Shown in pieces: positions 7,879 through 17,557 of a stretch of 64,000 bases of DNA (positions within the stretch are counted from its first letter, which is position 1; the number at the start of each line of letters is the position of its first letter). The position numbers were made by a program, and so were the translations under genes. Origin of the DNA: Rhodoferax sp. (GTDB taxonomy: Bacteria > Pseudomonadota > Gammaproteobacteria > Burkholderiales > Burkholderiaceae_C); the NCBI RefSeq assembly GCF_012927445.1, contig NZ_JABBPD010000001.1, positions 186,001 through 250,000 on the forward strand, read 5' to 3'. Under the pieces are notes generated by a model, which was not told the DNA's origin, ran no database searches, and was given only the letters and a program-made list of their open reading frames with translations.

Positions 7879-8862
7879 ATGAAGGTTTTTCGCGGCTTAC
7901 ATCACCCCGGCGTCGCGCAATCCTGCGCGCTGACCATTGGCAACTTTGACGGCGTGCACCGGGGCCACAAAGCCATGCTGGCGCTCCTGCGCGGCGAGGC
8001 CCAGCAGCGCGGCGTATCGAGTTGCGTCCTGACATTTGAGCCGCATCCACGCGATTATTTCGCCGCCGTCTCCCATCAGCGTGAGCGGGCCCCCGCCCGC
8101 ATTGGCACCCTGCGCGACAAACTGACTGATCTGGCCCAGTGCGGCGTGGACCAGACGGTGGTGTTGCCGTTTGACGCACGGCTGGCGGCCTTGTCGCCCC
8201 AGGCGTTCATCGACGAGGTGCTGGTCAAGGGGCTGGGCACCCAATATGTGCTGGTGGGCGATGATTTCCGCTTTGGTTTCCGCCGCGCCGGCGACTACAC
8301 CCTGCTGGATGCGGCTGGGGTCGCGCAAGGCTTTGACGTGGCGCGCATGAACAGCTATGAGGTGCACGGCTTGCGCGTTTCCAGCTCGGCCGTGCGTGAC
8401 GCGCTGGCGGAAGGCCGCATGGACGACGTGACGCGGCTGCTGGGGCGACCCTACCGCATCTCGGGCCATGTGGTGCACGGCCGCAAACTGGGGCGCGAAC
8501 TGGGTTTCCGGACCCTGAACCTGCGCTTTGCCCACTGGAAACCCGCCGCCAGCGGCATTTTTGTGGTGCTGGTGCATGGCTTGACCGAACTGCCGCTGGC
8601 GGGCGTTGCCAACATCGGCATTCGGCCGTCACTCGACCCGTCCGATATCAATGGCGGGCGGGTGCTGCTGGAAACCCATTGCCTGGATTGGCCCGCCAGC
8701 CTCGGCCCCGAGGGGGCCTACGGTAAAATTATCCGAGTTGAACTCCTTCACAAACTGCACGACGAGCTGAAGTACGACTCCCTTGACGCGCTGACGGCTG
8801 GCATCAACCGTGATTGCCAGCAAGCGCGTGCGTACTTTGCAACCCAGCGCCACCATGACTAA
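7879..8862 (+). CDS. ribF: Bifunctional riboflavin kinase / FAD synthetase
   Basis: RibF makes FMN from riboflavin and then FAD, in the cytoplasm. The 327-residue protein has an N-terminal FMN adenylyltransferase domain with [15 protein letters not shown] (HxGH nucleotide site) and a C-terminal riboflavin kinase domain beginning near [15 protein letters not shown] and including NIGIRPS. The start [11 protein letters not shown] is preferred over a longer frame from 7750 because the extension has no family resemblance and runs into the divergent HNH promoter region. The stop overlaps ileS by eight bases, the conserved ribF-ileS-lspA operon. No RFN riboswitch is apparent upstream. Confidence 0.95.
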   Translation: MKVFRGLHHPGVAQSCALTIGNFDGVHRGHKAMLALLRGEAQQRGVSSCVLTFEPHPRDYFAAVSHQRERAPARIGTLRDKLTDLAQCGVDQTVVLPFDARLAALSPQAFIDEVLVKGLGTQYVLVGDDFRFGFRRAGDYTLLDAAGVAQGFDVARMNSYEVHGLRVSSSAVRDALAEGRMDDVTRLLGRPYRISGHVVHGRKLGRELGFRTLNLRFAHWKPAASGIFVVLVHGLTELPLAGVANIGIRPSLDPSDINGGRVLLETHCLDWPASLGPEGAYGKIIRVELLHKLHDELKYDSLDALTAGINRDCQQARAYFATQRHHD

Positions 8863-11737
8863 TACACCCACGCCTGCTACTGAAACCGTCACCAAGACCG
8901 ACTACCGCGCTACCCTCAACCTGCCGGACACCCCGTTTCCGATGCGCGGTGATCTGCCCAAGCGTGAGCCGGGCTGGGTCAAAAACTGGGAAGACCAGGG
9001 CCTTTACAAGAAACTGCGCGCAGCCAGAGCGGGGGCACCCAAGTTCGTGCTGCACGACGGCCCGCCCTACGCCAACGGCCAGATTCACATGGGTCATGCT
9101 GTCAACAAAATCCTGAAAGACATGATCGTCAAGGCGCGCCAGCTGCAAGGCATGGACGCCGCTTACATCCCGGGCTGGGACTGCCACGGCCTGCCGATTG
9201 AGAACGCGATTGAAAAGAAGTTTGGCCGCAAGCTGCCGCGCGACGAGATGCAGGCCAAGAGCCGCGCCTACGCCACCGAGCAGATCGACCTGCAGCGCAC
9301 CGACTTCAAACGCCTGGGCGTGCTGGCCGAGTGGGACAACCCGTATCGCACCATGGATTTCAAGAACGAGGCCGAAGAACTGCGCGCCTTCAAACGCGTG
9401 GTGGAACGCGGCTTTGTCTACCGCGGCCTCAAACCCGTGTACTGGTGTTTTGACTGCGGCTCCAGCTTGGCCGAGTTTGAAATCGAATACGCCGACAAAA
9501 AATCACAAACGCTGGATGTTGCGTTCTTAAGCGCCGAACCGGCCAAACTGGCGGCCGCCTTTGGCTTGACGGCGCTCGACAAAGAAGCGTTTGCCGTGAT
9601 CTGGACCACCACCGCCTGGACCATTCCGGCCAATCAGGCGCTCAATCTGAACCCGGAACTGACCTACGCGCTGGTCGACACCGAGCGCGGCCTGCTGCTG
9701 CTGGCCGAGAGTCTGGTCGACAAATGCCTGGAACGCTTCCAGCTCACCGGTACCGTGGTCGCCACCACCCAGGGCAAAACCCTGGCGGGCCTCAACTTCA
9801 AACACCCGCTGGCCCATGTGGATGCCGGTTATGACCGCCTGAGCCCGATCTACCTGGCCGACTACGCCACTGCGGATGACGGCACCGGCATCGTTCACTC
9901 GGCACCTGCTTATGGGGTAGAGGATTTCAACTCCTGCGTCGCGCACGGCATGGCCTACGACGACATCCTGAACCCGGTACAAGGCAACGGCGCTTACGAG
10001 CCCGAACTGGCGCTGTTCGGCGGCCAACACATCTGGAAAGCCTGCCCGGTCATCATCGACACCTTGCGCGAAGCCGGCCGCCTGATGGCCACCTCTGACA
10101 TCGTGCACAGCTACCCGCATTGCTGGCGCCACAAAACGCCGGTCATCTACCGCGCCGCTGCCCAGTGGTTCATCCGCATGGACGAAGGCGAAGGCGTCTT
10201 CACCAAGGACAAAGCGCCCAAATCGTTGCGTCAACTGGCGTTGGACGCGATTGAAGAAACCGCGTTTTACCCTGAGAACGGCAAAACCCGCCTGCGCGAC
10301 ATGATTGCCGGCCGGCCCGACTGGTGCATCTCCAGACAGCGCAGTTGGGGCGTGCCGTTGCCCTTCTTTTTGCACAAAGACAGTGGCGAACTGCACCCGC
10401 GCACCATGGAGATTCTGGACATCGCCGCCGACATGATCGAGCAAGGCGGAGTGGAAGCCTGGAGCAAGGTCACGACCGAATCGATTCTCGGTGCGGTGGA
10501 TGCACAAGCCTACAGCAAGAGCAGCGACATTCTGGAAGTCTGGTTTGACTCCGGCACCACCCACACCACCGTGCTCAAGGGCTCGCACGCCGGCGCCGGC
10601 CACGCGACCGGCCCGGAAGCCGACCTGTACCTGGAAGGGCACGACCAGCACCGCGGCTGGTTCCACTCGTCCCTGCTGACGGCCTGTGCCATGTACGGCC
10701 GCGCGCCCTACAAAGGCATCCTGACCCACGGCTTCACCGTGGACAGCAAGGGCCACAAGATGAGCAAGAGCCAGGGCAACGGCGTCGATCCGCAAGAGAC
10801 CTCGAAGAAGCTCGGCGCCGAAATCATCCGTTTGTGGGTGGCGGCCAGCGACTACTCCGGCGACATTGCCGGCGACGAAAAAATCCTGGCCCGCGTGGTG
10901 GACACCTACCGCCGTGTGCGCAACACGCTCAAATTCCTGCTGGCCAACGTCAGCGACTTTGACCCGGCGGCGGACACCGTGCCGCTGGCCCAGATGCTGG
11001 AGATTGACCGTTACGCCCTGAGCCGTGCGGCACAGTTGCAGGCCGACATCCTGGCGCATTTTGAGGTCTATGAATTTCACCCGGTGGTGGCCAAGCTGCA
11101 AATTTACTGCTCGGAAGACCTTGGTTCGTTCTACCTTGACGTGCTGAAAGACCGGCTCTACACCACGGCACCGAAGTCGCTGGCCCGGCGCAGTGCGCAG
11201 ACCGCGCTGTGGCAAATCACGCAAGCCATGCTGCGCTGGATGGCGCCGTTCCTGAGCTTTACCGCGGAAGAGGCGTGGGCGGTGCTGGGTACGGCAGGCA
11301 AAACGCCAGCCAAAACCAAAGAGTCGATTTTCCTGGACACCTACGTTCAGCTGGCGGCGCCCGATACCGCCTTGCTGGCCAAGTGGGCCCGCATCCGCGA
11401 GCTGCGCGATGCGGTGAACAAGGACATCGAAACCCTGCGCGCCGAAGGCAAGGTCGGCTCCTCCCTGCAAGCCAATGTGGAACTCACGGTGAATGCCGAG
11501 GATTTCGCGCTGCTGACCAGCCTGGGCGATGACCTGAAATTCGTTTTTATCATTTCCGCTATTACTTTAGTAGCTGGTGACGCAATCGCCATAAGGGCTA
11601 GCGCCTCAAATGGCATCAAGTGCGAGCGCTGCTGGCATTATTGCGACGACATCGGTGTTGACGCCGCGCACCCCACCTTGTGTGGCCGCTGCACCAGCAA
11701 CCTGTTCGGCGCCGGTGAAACCCGAGCGTTTGCCTGA
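8855..11737 (+). CDS. ileS: Isoleucyl-tRNA synthetase
   Basis: This class Ia synthetase charges tRNA-Ile with isoleucine. The 960-residue chain shows HMGH (78-81), the CP1 editing domain with [21 protein letters not shown] (635-639), and the C-terminal zinc module with cysteines at about 923, 926, 943 and 946 (CERC, CGRC). The start [10 protein letters not shown] at the ATG overlapping ribF is chosen; the upstream frame is ribF in another phase. Residues ~902-918, directly before the zinc module, are encoded by a dispersed repeat ([16 protein letters not shown]). The stop overlaps the lspA ATG by one base. Confidence 0.97.
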   Translation: MTNTPTPATETVTKTDYRATLNLPDTPFPMRGDLPKREPGWVKNWEDQGLYKKLRAARAGAPKFVLHDGPPYANGQIHMGHAVNKILKDMIVKARQLQGMDAAYIPGWDCHGLPIENAIEKKFGRKLPRDEMQAKSRAYATEQIDLQRTDFKRLGVLAEWDNPYRTMDFKNEAEELRAFKRVVERGFVYRGLKPVYWCFDCGSSLAEFEIEYADKKSQTLDVAFLSAEPAKLAAAFGLTALDKEAFAVIWTTTAWTIPANQALNLNPELTYALVDTERGLLLLAESLVDKCLERFQLTGTVVATTQGKTLAGLNFKHPLAHVDAGYDRLSPIYLADYATADDGTGIVHSAPAYGVEDFNSCVAHGMAYDDILNPVQGNGAYEPELALFGGQHIWKACPVIIDTLREAGRLMATSDIVHSYPHCWRHKTPVIYRAAAQWFIRMDEGEGVFTKDKAPKSLRQLALDAIEETAFYPENGKTRLRDMIAGRPDWCISRQRSWGVPLPFFLHKDSGELHPRTMEILDIAADMIEQGGVEAWSKVTTESILGAVDAQAYSKSSDILEVWFDSGTTHTTVLKGSHAGAGHATGPEADLYLEGHDQHRGWFHSSLLTACAMYGRAPYKGILTHGFTVDSKGHKMSKSQGNGVDPQETSKKLGAEIIRLWVAASDYSGDIAGDEKILARVVDTYRRVRNTLKFLLANVSDFDPAADTVPLAQMLEIDRYALSRAAQLQADILAHFEVYEFHPVVAKLQIYCSEDLGSFYLDVLKDRLYTTAPKSLARRSAQTALWQITQAMLRWMAPFLSFTAEEAWAVLGTAGKTPAKTKESIFLDTYVQLAAPDTALLAKWARIRELRDAVNKDIETLRAEGKVGSSLQANVELTVNAEDFALLTSLGDDLKFVFIISAITLVAGDAIAIRASASNGIKCERCWHYCDDIGVDAAHPTLCGRCTSNLFGAGETRAFA
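11558..11608 (-). repeat. Dispersed ~50-bp repeat, copy 4 (inside ileS)
   Basis: Read on the minus strand it carries GGCGCTAGCCCTTATGG and the right core CAGCTACTAAAGTAATAGC. It is translated in frame in ileS in the opposite orientation to copy 2 in its host gene. Confidence 0.8.
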
Positions 11738-12270
11738 TGGCCCGCAAACCAGGCGGGGGGCCTGCCAAATCCAACTTCAGGTCCGGTGGTTCTTCGTCGG
11801 GTGGCCTGTTGCAGTGGCTGGGTCTGGCCGCCATCCTGCTGATGGCCGACCAGTTCACCAAGATCTTGATCGTCGGCTTTTACAAACTGGGTGACGCCAC
11901 CCACGTCACCAGCTTCTTTAACGTGGTGCGGGTGCACAACAGTGGCGCGGCATTCTCGTTTCTGGCCGGGGCGGGGGGCTGGCAACGCTGGTTCTTCACG
12001 GCCATCGGCCTCCTGGCGGCGGCCTTGATTGTGTGGATGCTCAAGTCGCACGCCGGACAAAAACTGTTTGCTTTTGCCCTGGCCTGCATTCTGGGCGGCG
12101 CCATTGGCAATGTGATTGACCGGGTGCTGTATGGCTACGTGGTCGACTTTCTGGACTTTCACTGGCGCGGCTGGCACTTTCCGGCCTTCAATCTGGCCGA
12201 CAGCGCCATCACCATCGGCGCCGCTTGTCTGATCCTGGATGAACTGCTGCGCGTGCGGCGCGGGCGCTAG
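11737..12270 (+). CDS. lspA: Lipoprotein signal peptidase II
   Basis: LspA cleaves the signal peptide of prolipoproteins after lipid modification, in the inner membrane. The 177-residue protein has four hydrophobic segments. The catalytic aspartates fall in [10 protein letters not shown] and FNLADSAIT, and the conserved [11 protein letters not shown] is present. The N-terminus has a ~24-residue Gly/Ser-rich hydrophilic extension before the first membrane segment. The ATG overlaps the ileS stop by one base, indicating translational coupling. Confidence 0.96.
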   Translation: MARKPGGGPAKSNFRSGGSSSGGLLQWLGLAAILLMADQFTKILIVGFYKLGDATHVTSFFNVVRVHNSGAAFSFLAGAGGWQRWFFTAIGLLAAALIVWMLKSHAGQKLFAFALACILGGAIGNVIDRVLYGYVVDFLDFHWRGWHFPAFNLADSAITIGAACLILDELLRVRRGR

Positions 12271-12294
12271 GCCAGACAAACAACGGGGACTGCC

Positions 12295-13971
12295 TTGACG
12301 CACCTGCTGAACCTCCTGGCCGCGATTGCCCTGCTGGTCTGGGGTACGCAACTGGTGCGCACCGGCATCCTGCGCGTGCTGGGCGCCAATTTGCGCAACG
12401 TGCTGGCGCAGAGCGTCAGCAACCGGTTCAAAGCCACGGTCTCGGGCATTGGCGTTACGGCACTGGTGCAGTCCAGCACGGCCACCGCACTCATCGTGTC
12501 GGCCTTTGTCGGCCAGGGACTGATGTCGCTGCCTGCGGCGCTGGCGGTGATGCTGGGCGCCGACATTGGCACCAGCCTGATGGCCGTGCTGTTCTCGCGT
12601 GATCTGTCCTGGCTGTCGCCGCTCTTCATCTTGATCGGGGTGGTGCTGTTCATTGCCCGCCCATCAACCACGGCCGGGCGGGTCGGGCGGATTCTGATTG
12701 GTCTGGGACTGATGCTGCTGGCCCTGAACCTGGTCCGGGAGTCGGCCAATGTCTTGACGCAGGCACCAGCCATCAAAGCCTTGCTGGCCTCGCTCAGCAG
12801 TGACTTGCTGCTGGAGATCACCTTGGGCGCCCTGCTGGCCGTGCTGAGCTACTCCAGCCTGGCCATTGTGCTGCTCACCGCGACCCTCGCCAGCACCGGG
12901 GTGGTGCCGGTGGACGTGGCGCTGGGCCTGGTGCTGGGCGCCAACCTCGGCAGCGGCCTGCTCTCGGTGCTGACCACCCTCAACGCCAACGTGGAAACGC
13001 GTCAGGTGCCGCTCGGCAATCTGGTGTTCAAGGTGTTGGGCGTGGCCATTGCGGCGCCTTTCGTCAGTCTCTGGTTTCAGCATGCCCGCCCACTGCTGGG
13101 CGATGTGGCCACCGTCGTCGTGCTGTTTCATCTGGGCTTTAACCTGATGGCGTGGCTGCTCTTCATCGGCCTGACCCAAATGATTGCCCGCTGGGCCGAA
13201 TCCTGGCTACCCAAACCCAGAAAAAGCAGCAGCACCGGGCGCGCCAGCCATCTGGACCCGTCCGCGCTGACCACCACCTCACTGGCCTTTTCGTGCGCCG
13301 TGCGCGAGGCCATGCACCAGGCCGATGTGGTGGAAACCATGCTGCTGGGCCTGCTGGAGGTGATCAAAAACAACGACCACAAGCTGGCGCAGCGTCTACA
13401 AAAGATGGCCGATACGGTGAACCTGCTGTACACGGACATCAAGCATTACCTGACCCAAATCTCGCGCGACGCCCTGAGCGAAAAAGAAGGACACCGCTGG
13501 AGCGACATCATCAGCTTCACCCTCAACATGGAGCAGATTGCCGACATCATCGGACGGGTGCTGCTGGATGTTGAAGACAAAAAGATCAAGTCAGGGCGGG
13601 AGTTCTCGCCGGCGGGCATGACCGAGATCACCGACTTGCACGGCCACCTGGTCAACAACCTGCGCCTGGGCATGAGCGTCTTCCTCAATGGCAATCAGCG
13701 CGACGCACAAAAACTGCTGGAAGAAAAAATCCGCTTTCACGATCTGGAGCACGCCTATGCTGCCTCCCACCTGGAGCGCCTGGCCGTCAATACCGTGCCC
13801 AGCATGGAAACCAGTTCGCTGCACCTGGACCTGATCAGCGACCTGAAACGCATCAACTCGCTGATCTGCGCCATGGCCTATCCGATTCTGGGCTCGGCCA
13901 GCGCGCCCGCACCGACCCGGCAGCGGCGATCGGTGCCGCCCGCCAAGCCCAGTCTCAAAGCGTCAGAATAG
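12295..13971 (+). CDS. Na/phosphate cotransporter family protein with PhoU-like domain
   Basis: The 558-residue protein has two Na/Pi-cotransporter repeats. The first holds ALVQSSTATALIVSAF, the QSS motif of the family; the second has the degenerate counterpart VLSYSSLAIVLLTATL. Helical PhoU-like repeats follow in the C-terminal ~200 residues. Members of the NptA/YjbB group transport or export phosphate across the inner membrane. The start is a TTG 24 bases after lspA, preceded by CGGGGAC. The 3' end overlaps the convergent quinone reductase gene by 17 bases. Specificity is inferred from family only. Confidence 0.85.
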   Translation: MTHLLNLLAAIALLVWGTQLVRTGILRVLGANLRNVLAQSVSNRFKATVSGIGVTALVQSSTATALIVSAFVGQGLMSLPAALAVMLGADIGTSLMAVLFSRDLSWLSPLFILIGVVLFIARPSTTAGRVGRILIGLGLMLLALNLVRESANVLTQAPAIKALLASLSSDLLLEITLGALLAVLSYSSLAIVLLTATLASTGVVPVDVALGLVLGANLGSGLLSVLTTLNANVETRQVPLGNLVFKVLGVAIAAPFVSLWFQHARPLLGDVATVVVLFHLGFNLMAWLLFIGLTQMIARWAESWLPKPRKSSSTGRASHLDPSALTTTSLAFSCAVREAMHQADVVETMLLGLLEVIKNNDHKLAQRLQKMADTVNLLYTDIKHYLTQISRDALSEKEGHRWSDIISFTLNMEQIADIIGRVLLDVEDKKIKSGREFSPAGMTEITDLHGHLVNNLRLGMSVFLNGNQRDAQKLLEEKIRFHDLEHAYAASHLERLAVNTVPSMETSSLHLDLISDLKRINSLICAMAYPILGSASAPAPTRQRRSVPPAKPSLKASE

Positions 13972-14950
13972 TGCAGCCGGTGGTCTTGCGCGCTTCCAGG
14001 TCGCGGTGCGCCTGTTGCACGTCTTCCAGCTTGTAGCGCTGGTCGATGCGAATCGTGACCTTGCCGCTGGTCACGGCTTCAAACAAATCATCGGCCATCG
14101 CCTGCGTGCTCTCGCGCGTGGCAATGTGGTTGAACAAGGTCTGGCGTGTCACATAAAGCGAGCCCTTGGCGCCCAGCAGGCCGGGAGCAAACGGCGCCAC
14201 CGGACCGGAAGCGTTGCCAAAGCTGGCCATCAGACCGAACGGTGCCAGGCAGTCGAGCGACTTGTCCCAGGTGTCTTTGCCGACCGAGTCGTACACCACC
14301 TTCACGCCCTTGCCGCCGGTGATTTCTTTGACGCGGACCAAAAAGTCTTCGGTGGAATAGTTGATGACAAACGCAGCGCCGTGCTCTTTGGCCAATGCAC
14401 ATTTGGCGTCCGAGCCGGCCGTGCCGATCAGTTGCAAGCCCATGGCGCGGGCCCACTGGCAGGCAATCAGACCGACGCCACCGGCGGCGGCATGGAACAG
14501 TACAAAGTCGCCAGCCTGCAAACCGCCCTGCGGCTGGGTGCGCTTCAGCAGGTATTGCGCCGTCAGGCCCTTGAGCATCATGGCGGCGCCAGTCTCGAAA
14601 GAAATAGCGTCCGGCAGTTTGCACACGCACTTGGCCGGCATAACGCGCAATTCGCAGTAGCTGCCCGGCGGCTGGCTGGCGTAGGCGGCGCGGTCACCGA
14701 CTTGCAAGTGCGTCACACCCTCGCCCACCGCCTCCACCACACCAGCGGCTTCCATGCCCAATTGCAAAGGCATTGGCAAAGCGTAAAGACCGCTGCGCTG
14801 GTAGACGTCAATAAAGTTCAGACCGACCGCATGGTGACGGATGCGGATTTCACCGGGACCGGGGTCCCCCACGGTGACCTGCACCAGTTTGAGCTGCTCG
14901 GGGCCGCCATTTTGATCAATGCGAATGGCGCGGGAAGGAATTGAAGTCAT
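13955..14950 (-). CDS. NADPH:quinone oxidoreductase, zinc-independent MDR type
   Basis: This 331-residue medium-chain reductase resembles QorA: N-terminal GroES-like fold (HHAVGLNFIDVYQRSGLY), the nucleotide-binding AAAGGVGLIACQWA, and the family sequence YDSVGKDTWDKSLDCL. Structural zinc cysteines are absent, as expected for quinone reductases. The start MTSIPSRAIRID is chosen; the 24 residues encoded further upstream do not resemble the family. It lies head to head with a DMT permease gene, with about 100 bp between the starts. Confidence 0.9.
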   Translation of the reverse strand: MTSIPSRAIRIDQNGGPEQLKLVQVTVGDPGPGEIRIRHHAVGLNFIDVYQRSGLYALPMPLQLGMEAAGVVEAVGEGVTHLQVGDRAAYASQPPGSYCELRVMPAKCVCKLPDAISFETGAAMMLKGLTAQYLLKRTQPQGGLQAGDFVLFHAAAGGVGLIACQWARAMGLQLIGTAGSDAKCALAKEHGAAFVINYSTEDFLVRVKEITGGKGVKVVYDSVGKDTWDKSLDCLAPFGLMASFGNASGPVAPFAPGLLGAKGSLYVTRQTLFNHIATRESTQAMADDLFEAVTSGKVTIRIDQRYKLEDVQQAHRDLEARKTTGCTILTL

Positions 14951-15049
14951 GTCTGAAATTATTAAAGTTGTATCGACCGATATCGTGCCATGAAATACGG
15001 CAAGACGTCTTGTCGAGGTCATTCACGCGCCACTTGCTACAGTCCTACC

Positions 15050-15952
15050 ATGCACCCGAAACTGACACCCACTGCCGCCCTGTTGCTCACCCTGCCGCCC
15101 CTGCTCTGGGCTGGCAACGCCGTGGTCGGCCGTCTGGTCAGTGATCTGGTGTCGCCCATGACCCTGAATTTTCTGCGCTGGCTGCTGGCGTTTGCCGTGC
15201 TGCTGCCGCTGGCGGGCAACGTGTTGCGGCCCAGCAGCCCGCTCTGGCCCAACTGGCGGCGTTTTGCGCTGCTCGGCCTGTTCAGCGTGGGCGGCTACAA
15301 CGCTTTGCTGTACCTGGCCCTGACCACCTCCACCCCGATCAATGTCACCTTGGTGGGCTCCAGCATCCCAGTCTGGATGCTGCTGATCGGACGCCTTTTT
15401 TTTGGCGTTGCCATTTCGCGGCGCCAGCTGCTGGGCGCCGCGCTGTCGATCAGCGGCGTCTTGCTGGTGCTGTGCCGCGGTCAGTTTGAAGTGCTGCTGC
15501 AGGTGCGGTTGGTGCCGGGCGACTTGTACATCCTGGTGGCCTCGGCGGGCTGGGCCTATTACAGCTGGATGCTGGCGCGCCCGACCACCGAACCCGCAGA
15601 CATCCGCGCCGACTGGTCGGCTTTTTTGCTGGCGCAAGTGGCGTTTGGTTTGGCTTGGTCCGGGCTGTTTGCGGGCGGCGAGTGGGCGCTAACTAAAGCG
15701 CACATCCAGTGGGGTTGGCCACTGGCTGCAGCCTTGGCATTTATTGCGGTCGGCCCCGCGCTGATCGCCTACCGCGCCTGGGGTGCCGGCGTGCGCCGGG
15801 CTGGTCCGGCAGCGGCCGGCTTTTTCTCGAACCTGACGCCGCTGTTCACTGCCCTGCTCTCCAGCGCCTTCTTGGGCGAGATACCGCAGCTGTACCACGT
15901 CATGGCTTTTGTCCTGATTTTGGGCGGCATCCTAGTGTCGTCACGCCGCTAG
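15050..15952 (+). CDS. EamA/DMT family permease
   Basis: The 300-residue protein is built of ten hydrophobic segments in two EamA repeats, for example LLLTLPPLLWAGNAVVGRLV at the start and AAAGFFSNLTPLFTALLSSA in the second half. Such proteins export or import small metabolites, but the substrate cannot be told. The ATG at MHPKLTPTAALL is preferred to an upstream frame that adds 20 hydrophilic residues. Confidence 0.88.
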   Translation: MHPKLTPTAALLLTLPPLLWAGNAVVGRLVSDLVSPMTLNFLRWLLAFAVLLPLAGNVLRPSSPLWPNWRRFALLGLFSVGGYNALLYLALTTSTPINVTLVGSSIPVWMLLIGRLFFGVAISRRQLLGAALSISGVLLVLCRGQFEVLLQVRLVPGDLYILVASAGWAYYSWMLARPTTEPADIRADWSAFLLAQVAFGLAWSGLFAGGEWALTKAHIQWGWPLAAALAFIAVGPALIAYRAWGAGVRRAGPAAAGFFSNLTPLFTALLSSAFLGEIPQLYHVMAFVLILGGILVSSRR

Positions 15953-16067
15953 GGCTGCCCCGCACGCGACCCGAGGCCGTCAACGCTTGATAGCGCTCAA
16001 TGCCGTGCGGCTAAACAAGCCCAAAATGTCATCGAACTTCTCCCCTTGACGATTGTGGAGGCGACTC

Positions 16068-16520
16068 ATGGGCGACGAAATCAAACAGAAAATCCTGGCA
16101 CTGTTGGACCAACATCGAATCATGACGGTTGCGACGCTGCGGCCGGATGGCTGGCCACAGGCAACGACCGTCGGCTACGTGAACGACGGCCTGACCCTGT
16201 ATTTTCTCTGCGGGCTGGACAGTCAGAAGGCAAAAAACCTGGCGCGAGATGATCGGCTCTCGCTGACGATCGATCACGACACGGCGGATTTGATGGCGAT
16301 CACCGGCCTGTCGATGGCAGCGCGCGCGCAGGCGGTGGAAGATCGGGCCGAAGCGGAGAAAGTCTTGCGCATGCTCCCACTGAAATACCCTGAGGCACGG
16401 CCGCTGCCGATGAAGATGCCGAGCCCGGACGAAGTCCGCCTGTTCCGCGTAACGCCCTCGGTCATTTCCGTCCTTGATTACGCCAAGGGCTTCGGGCATA
16501 CGGATCTCATCATTTGCTGA
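16068..16520 (+). CDS. Pyridoxamine 5'-phosphate oxidase-like flavin-binding protein
   Basis: The 150-residue split-barrel protein begins MGDEIKQKILALLDQHRIMT and shows the PNPOx-like core TVATLRPDGWPQATTVGYV and SQKAKNLARDDRLSLTID. Related small proteins bind FMN or F420-like cofactors or heme; the reaction is unknown. GTGGAGG lies before the ATG. It is the last gene before the gene-poor stretch that ends at the ABC exporter block. Confidence 0.8.
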   Translation: MGDEIKQKILALLDQHRIMTVATLRPDGWPQATTVGYVNDGLTLYFLCGLDSQKAKNLARDDRLSLTIDHDTADLMAITGLSMAARAQAVEDRAEAEKVLRMLPLKYPEARPLPMKMPSPDEVRLFRVTPSVISVLDYAKGFGHTDLIIC

Positions 16521-16806
16521 TGGCGTCATTCTCCCGGTCTTTATGTCATCCGCGACTCGGATATTTTCATAGGCCGAATGGCGGCATCAGACCCAGACCG
16601 GCCATTCGACTTGCTGGTGGCCACCAGCAAGTTCTGACCCACTGCAGTCATAGCGGTCGCCAAGGTCAGTTCCCTAAAGCCGACACTCGCGAACCAGCCC
16701 AAAATAGCAAACAATATCCGCTAACTGGATAACCTATCTTCAAACCGGTCGTCACGTAATGACCAATTACTGCCGGATCAGTTAATAATTTGACATGGTA
16801 CGGGAG
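16521..16806. other. Gene-free region with inverted repeats
   Basis: No gene is supported. The stretch holds an 8-bp inverted repeat (CGAATGGC near 16575 and GCCATTCG near 16601) next to a 24-bp perfect palindrome, followed by AT-richer sequence. It lies between the ends of the rightward PNPOx-like gene and the leftward exporter block, so some of it may act as a bidirectional transcription end. Confidence 0.5.
16609..16632. repeat. 24-bp perfect palindrome
   Basis: The two 12-base arms (ACTTGCTGGTGG and CCACCAGCAAGT) are exact reverse complements with no spacer. No T-run follows on either strand, so a standard terminator is not evident. Confidence 0.8.
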
Positions 16807-17550
16807 CTATCCCAGCGCCCTCCCTTCACCCCTTTCCTCAACCGTCTGCCCATCACGGATGTGATAAATGCGTTTGAACGTCGGCATGATCTTCTCGTCA
16901 TGCGTGACCACAATGATGGCAGTCTGAGCTTGCCGCGCCATCTGGTTCAGGATGCGCATGACACCCAATGCTCGCTCACTATCCAGTGGGGCAGTTGGTT
17001 CGTCGGCCAATATAACCGGCGGCTTATTTGCCAGTGCCCGCGCTATGGACACGCGTTGTTGCTCGCCGCCCGACAGTTGGGACGGTTCTGCCTTGGCTCG
17101 ATGGGCCACATCGAGCGCGGTCAACAGTTCCAGTGCACGCTCGCGGGCCTTGCCATTGGGCATCCCGGCAAGCATCGGCAACAGGGCAACGTTGTCCGTC
17201 ACATCCAGAAATGGAATCAGGTAAGGTGCCTGAAATACGAAACCAATGCTGTCACGTCGCAGTGTGCGCAAATCCGGAATTTTCCAGCCACCGTCATAAA
17301 TCACGTTGCCACCCAAAATCATGCGTCCCGCTGTCGGCTCGATGATGGCCCCAAGGCATTTGAGCAGCGTGCTCTTGCCGGAACCAGAAGGGCCGACCAA
17401 GCCGACCACTTCGCCAGGTCCGACCGTCATATTGACATTTTTGAGGGCTTCTACAGCGGTGTCTCCATGGCCGTAGACCTTGCGCAGCCCTTCAATGACG
17501 ATGCCACCTGCATGAGAAGGCGCTGATGTATCGGCGTTCTGTTTATTCAT
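16807..17550 (-). CDS. ABC exporter ATP-binding protein, DevA/MacB/LolD type
   Basis: The 247-residue ATPase has Walker [15 protein letters not shown], signature [15 protein letters not shown], Walker [14 protein letters not shown] and switch His in VVTHDEK. The usual NLD after the Walker B Glu reads PLD. It pairs with the FtsX-type permease seven bases upstream and the HlyD-type adaptor before it, giving a DevBCA-like tripartite exporter. The start [11 protein letters not shown] is chosen because longer frames run into the permease. It is the last gene of the long leftward block. Confidence 0.9.
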   Translation of the reverse strand: MNKQNADTSAPSHAGGIVIEGLRKVYGHGDTAVEALKNVNMTVGPGEVVGLVGPSGSGKSTLLKCLGAIIEPTAGRMILGGNVIYDGGWKIPDLRTLRRDSIGFVFQAPYLIPFLDVTDNVALLPMLAGMPNGKARERALELLTALDVAHRAKAEPSQLSGGEQQRVSIARALANKPPVILADEPTAPLDSERALGVMRILNQMARQAQTAIIVVTHDEKIMPTFKRIYHIRDGQTVEERGEGRALG

Positions 17551-17557
17551 AGCCGCA

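Noticed and set aside
9527-11470. Very long (647-codon) minus-strand frame inside ileS
   Set aside because: An antisense shadow caused by GC-rich codon use; composition is Gly/Arg/His-rich with no domain.
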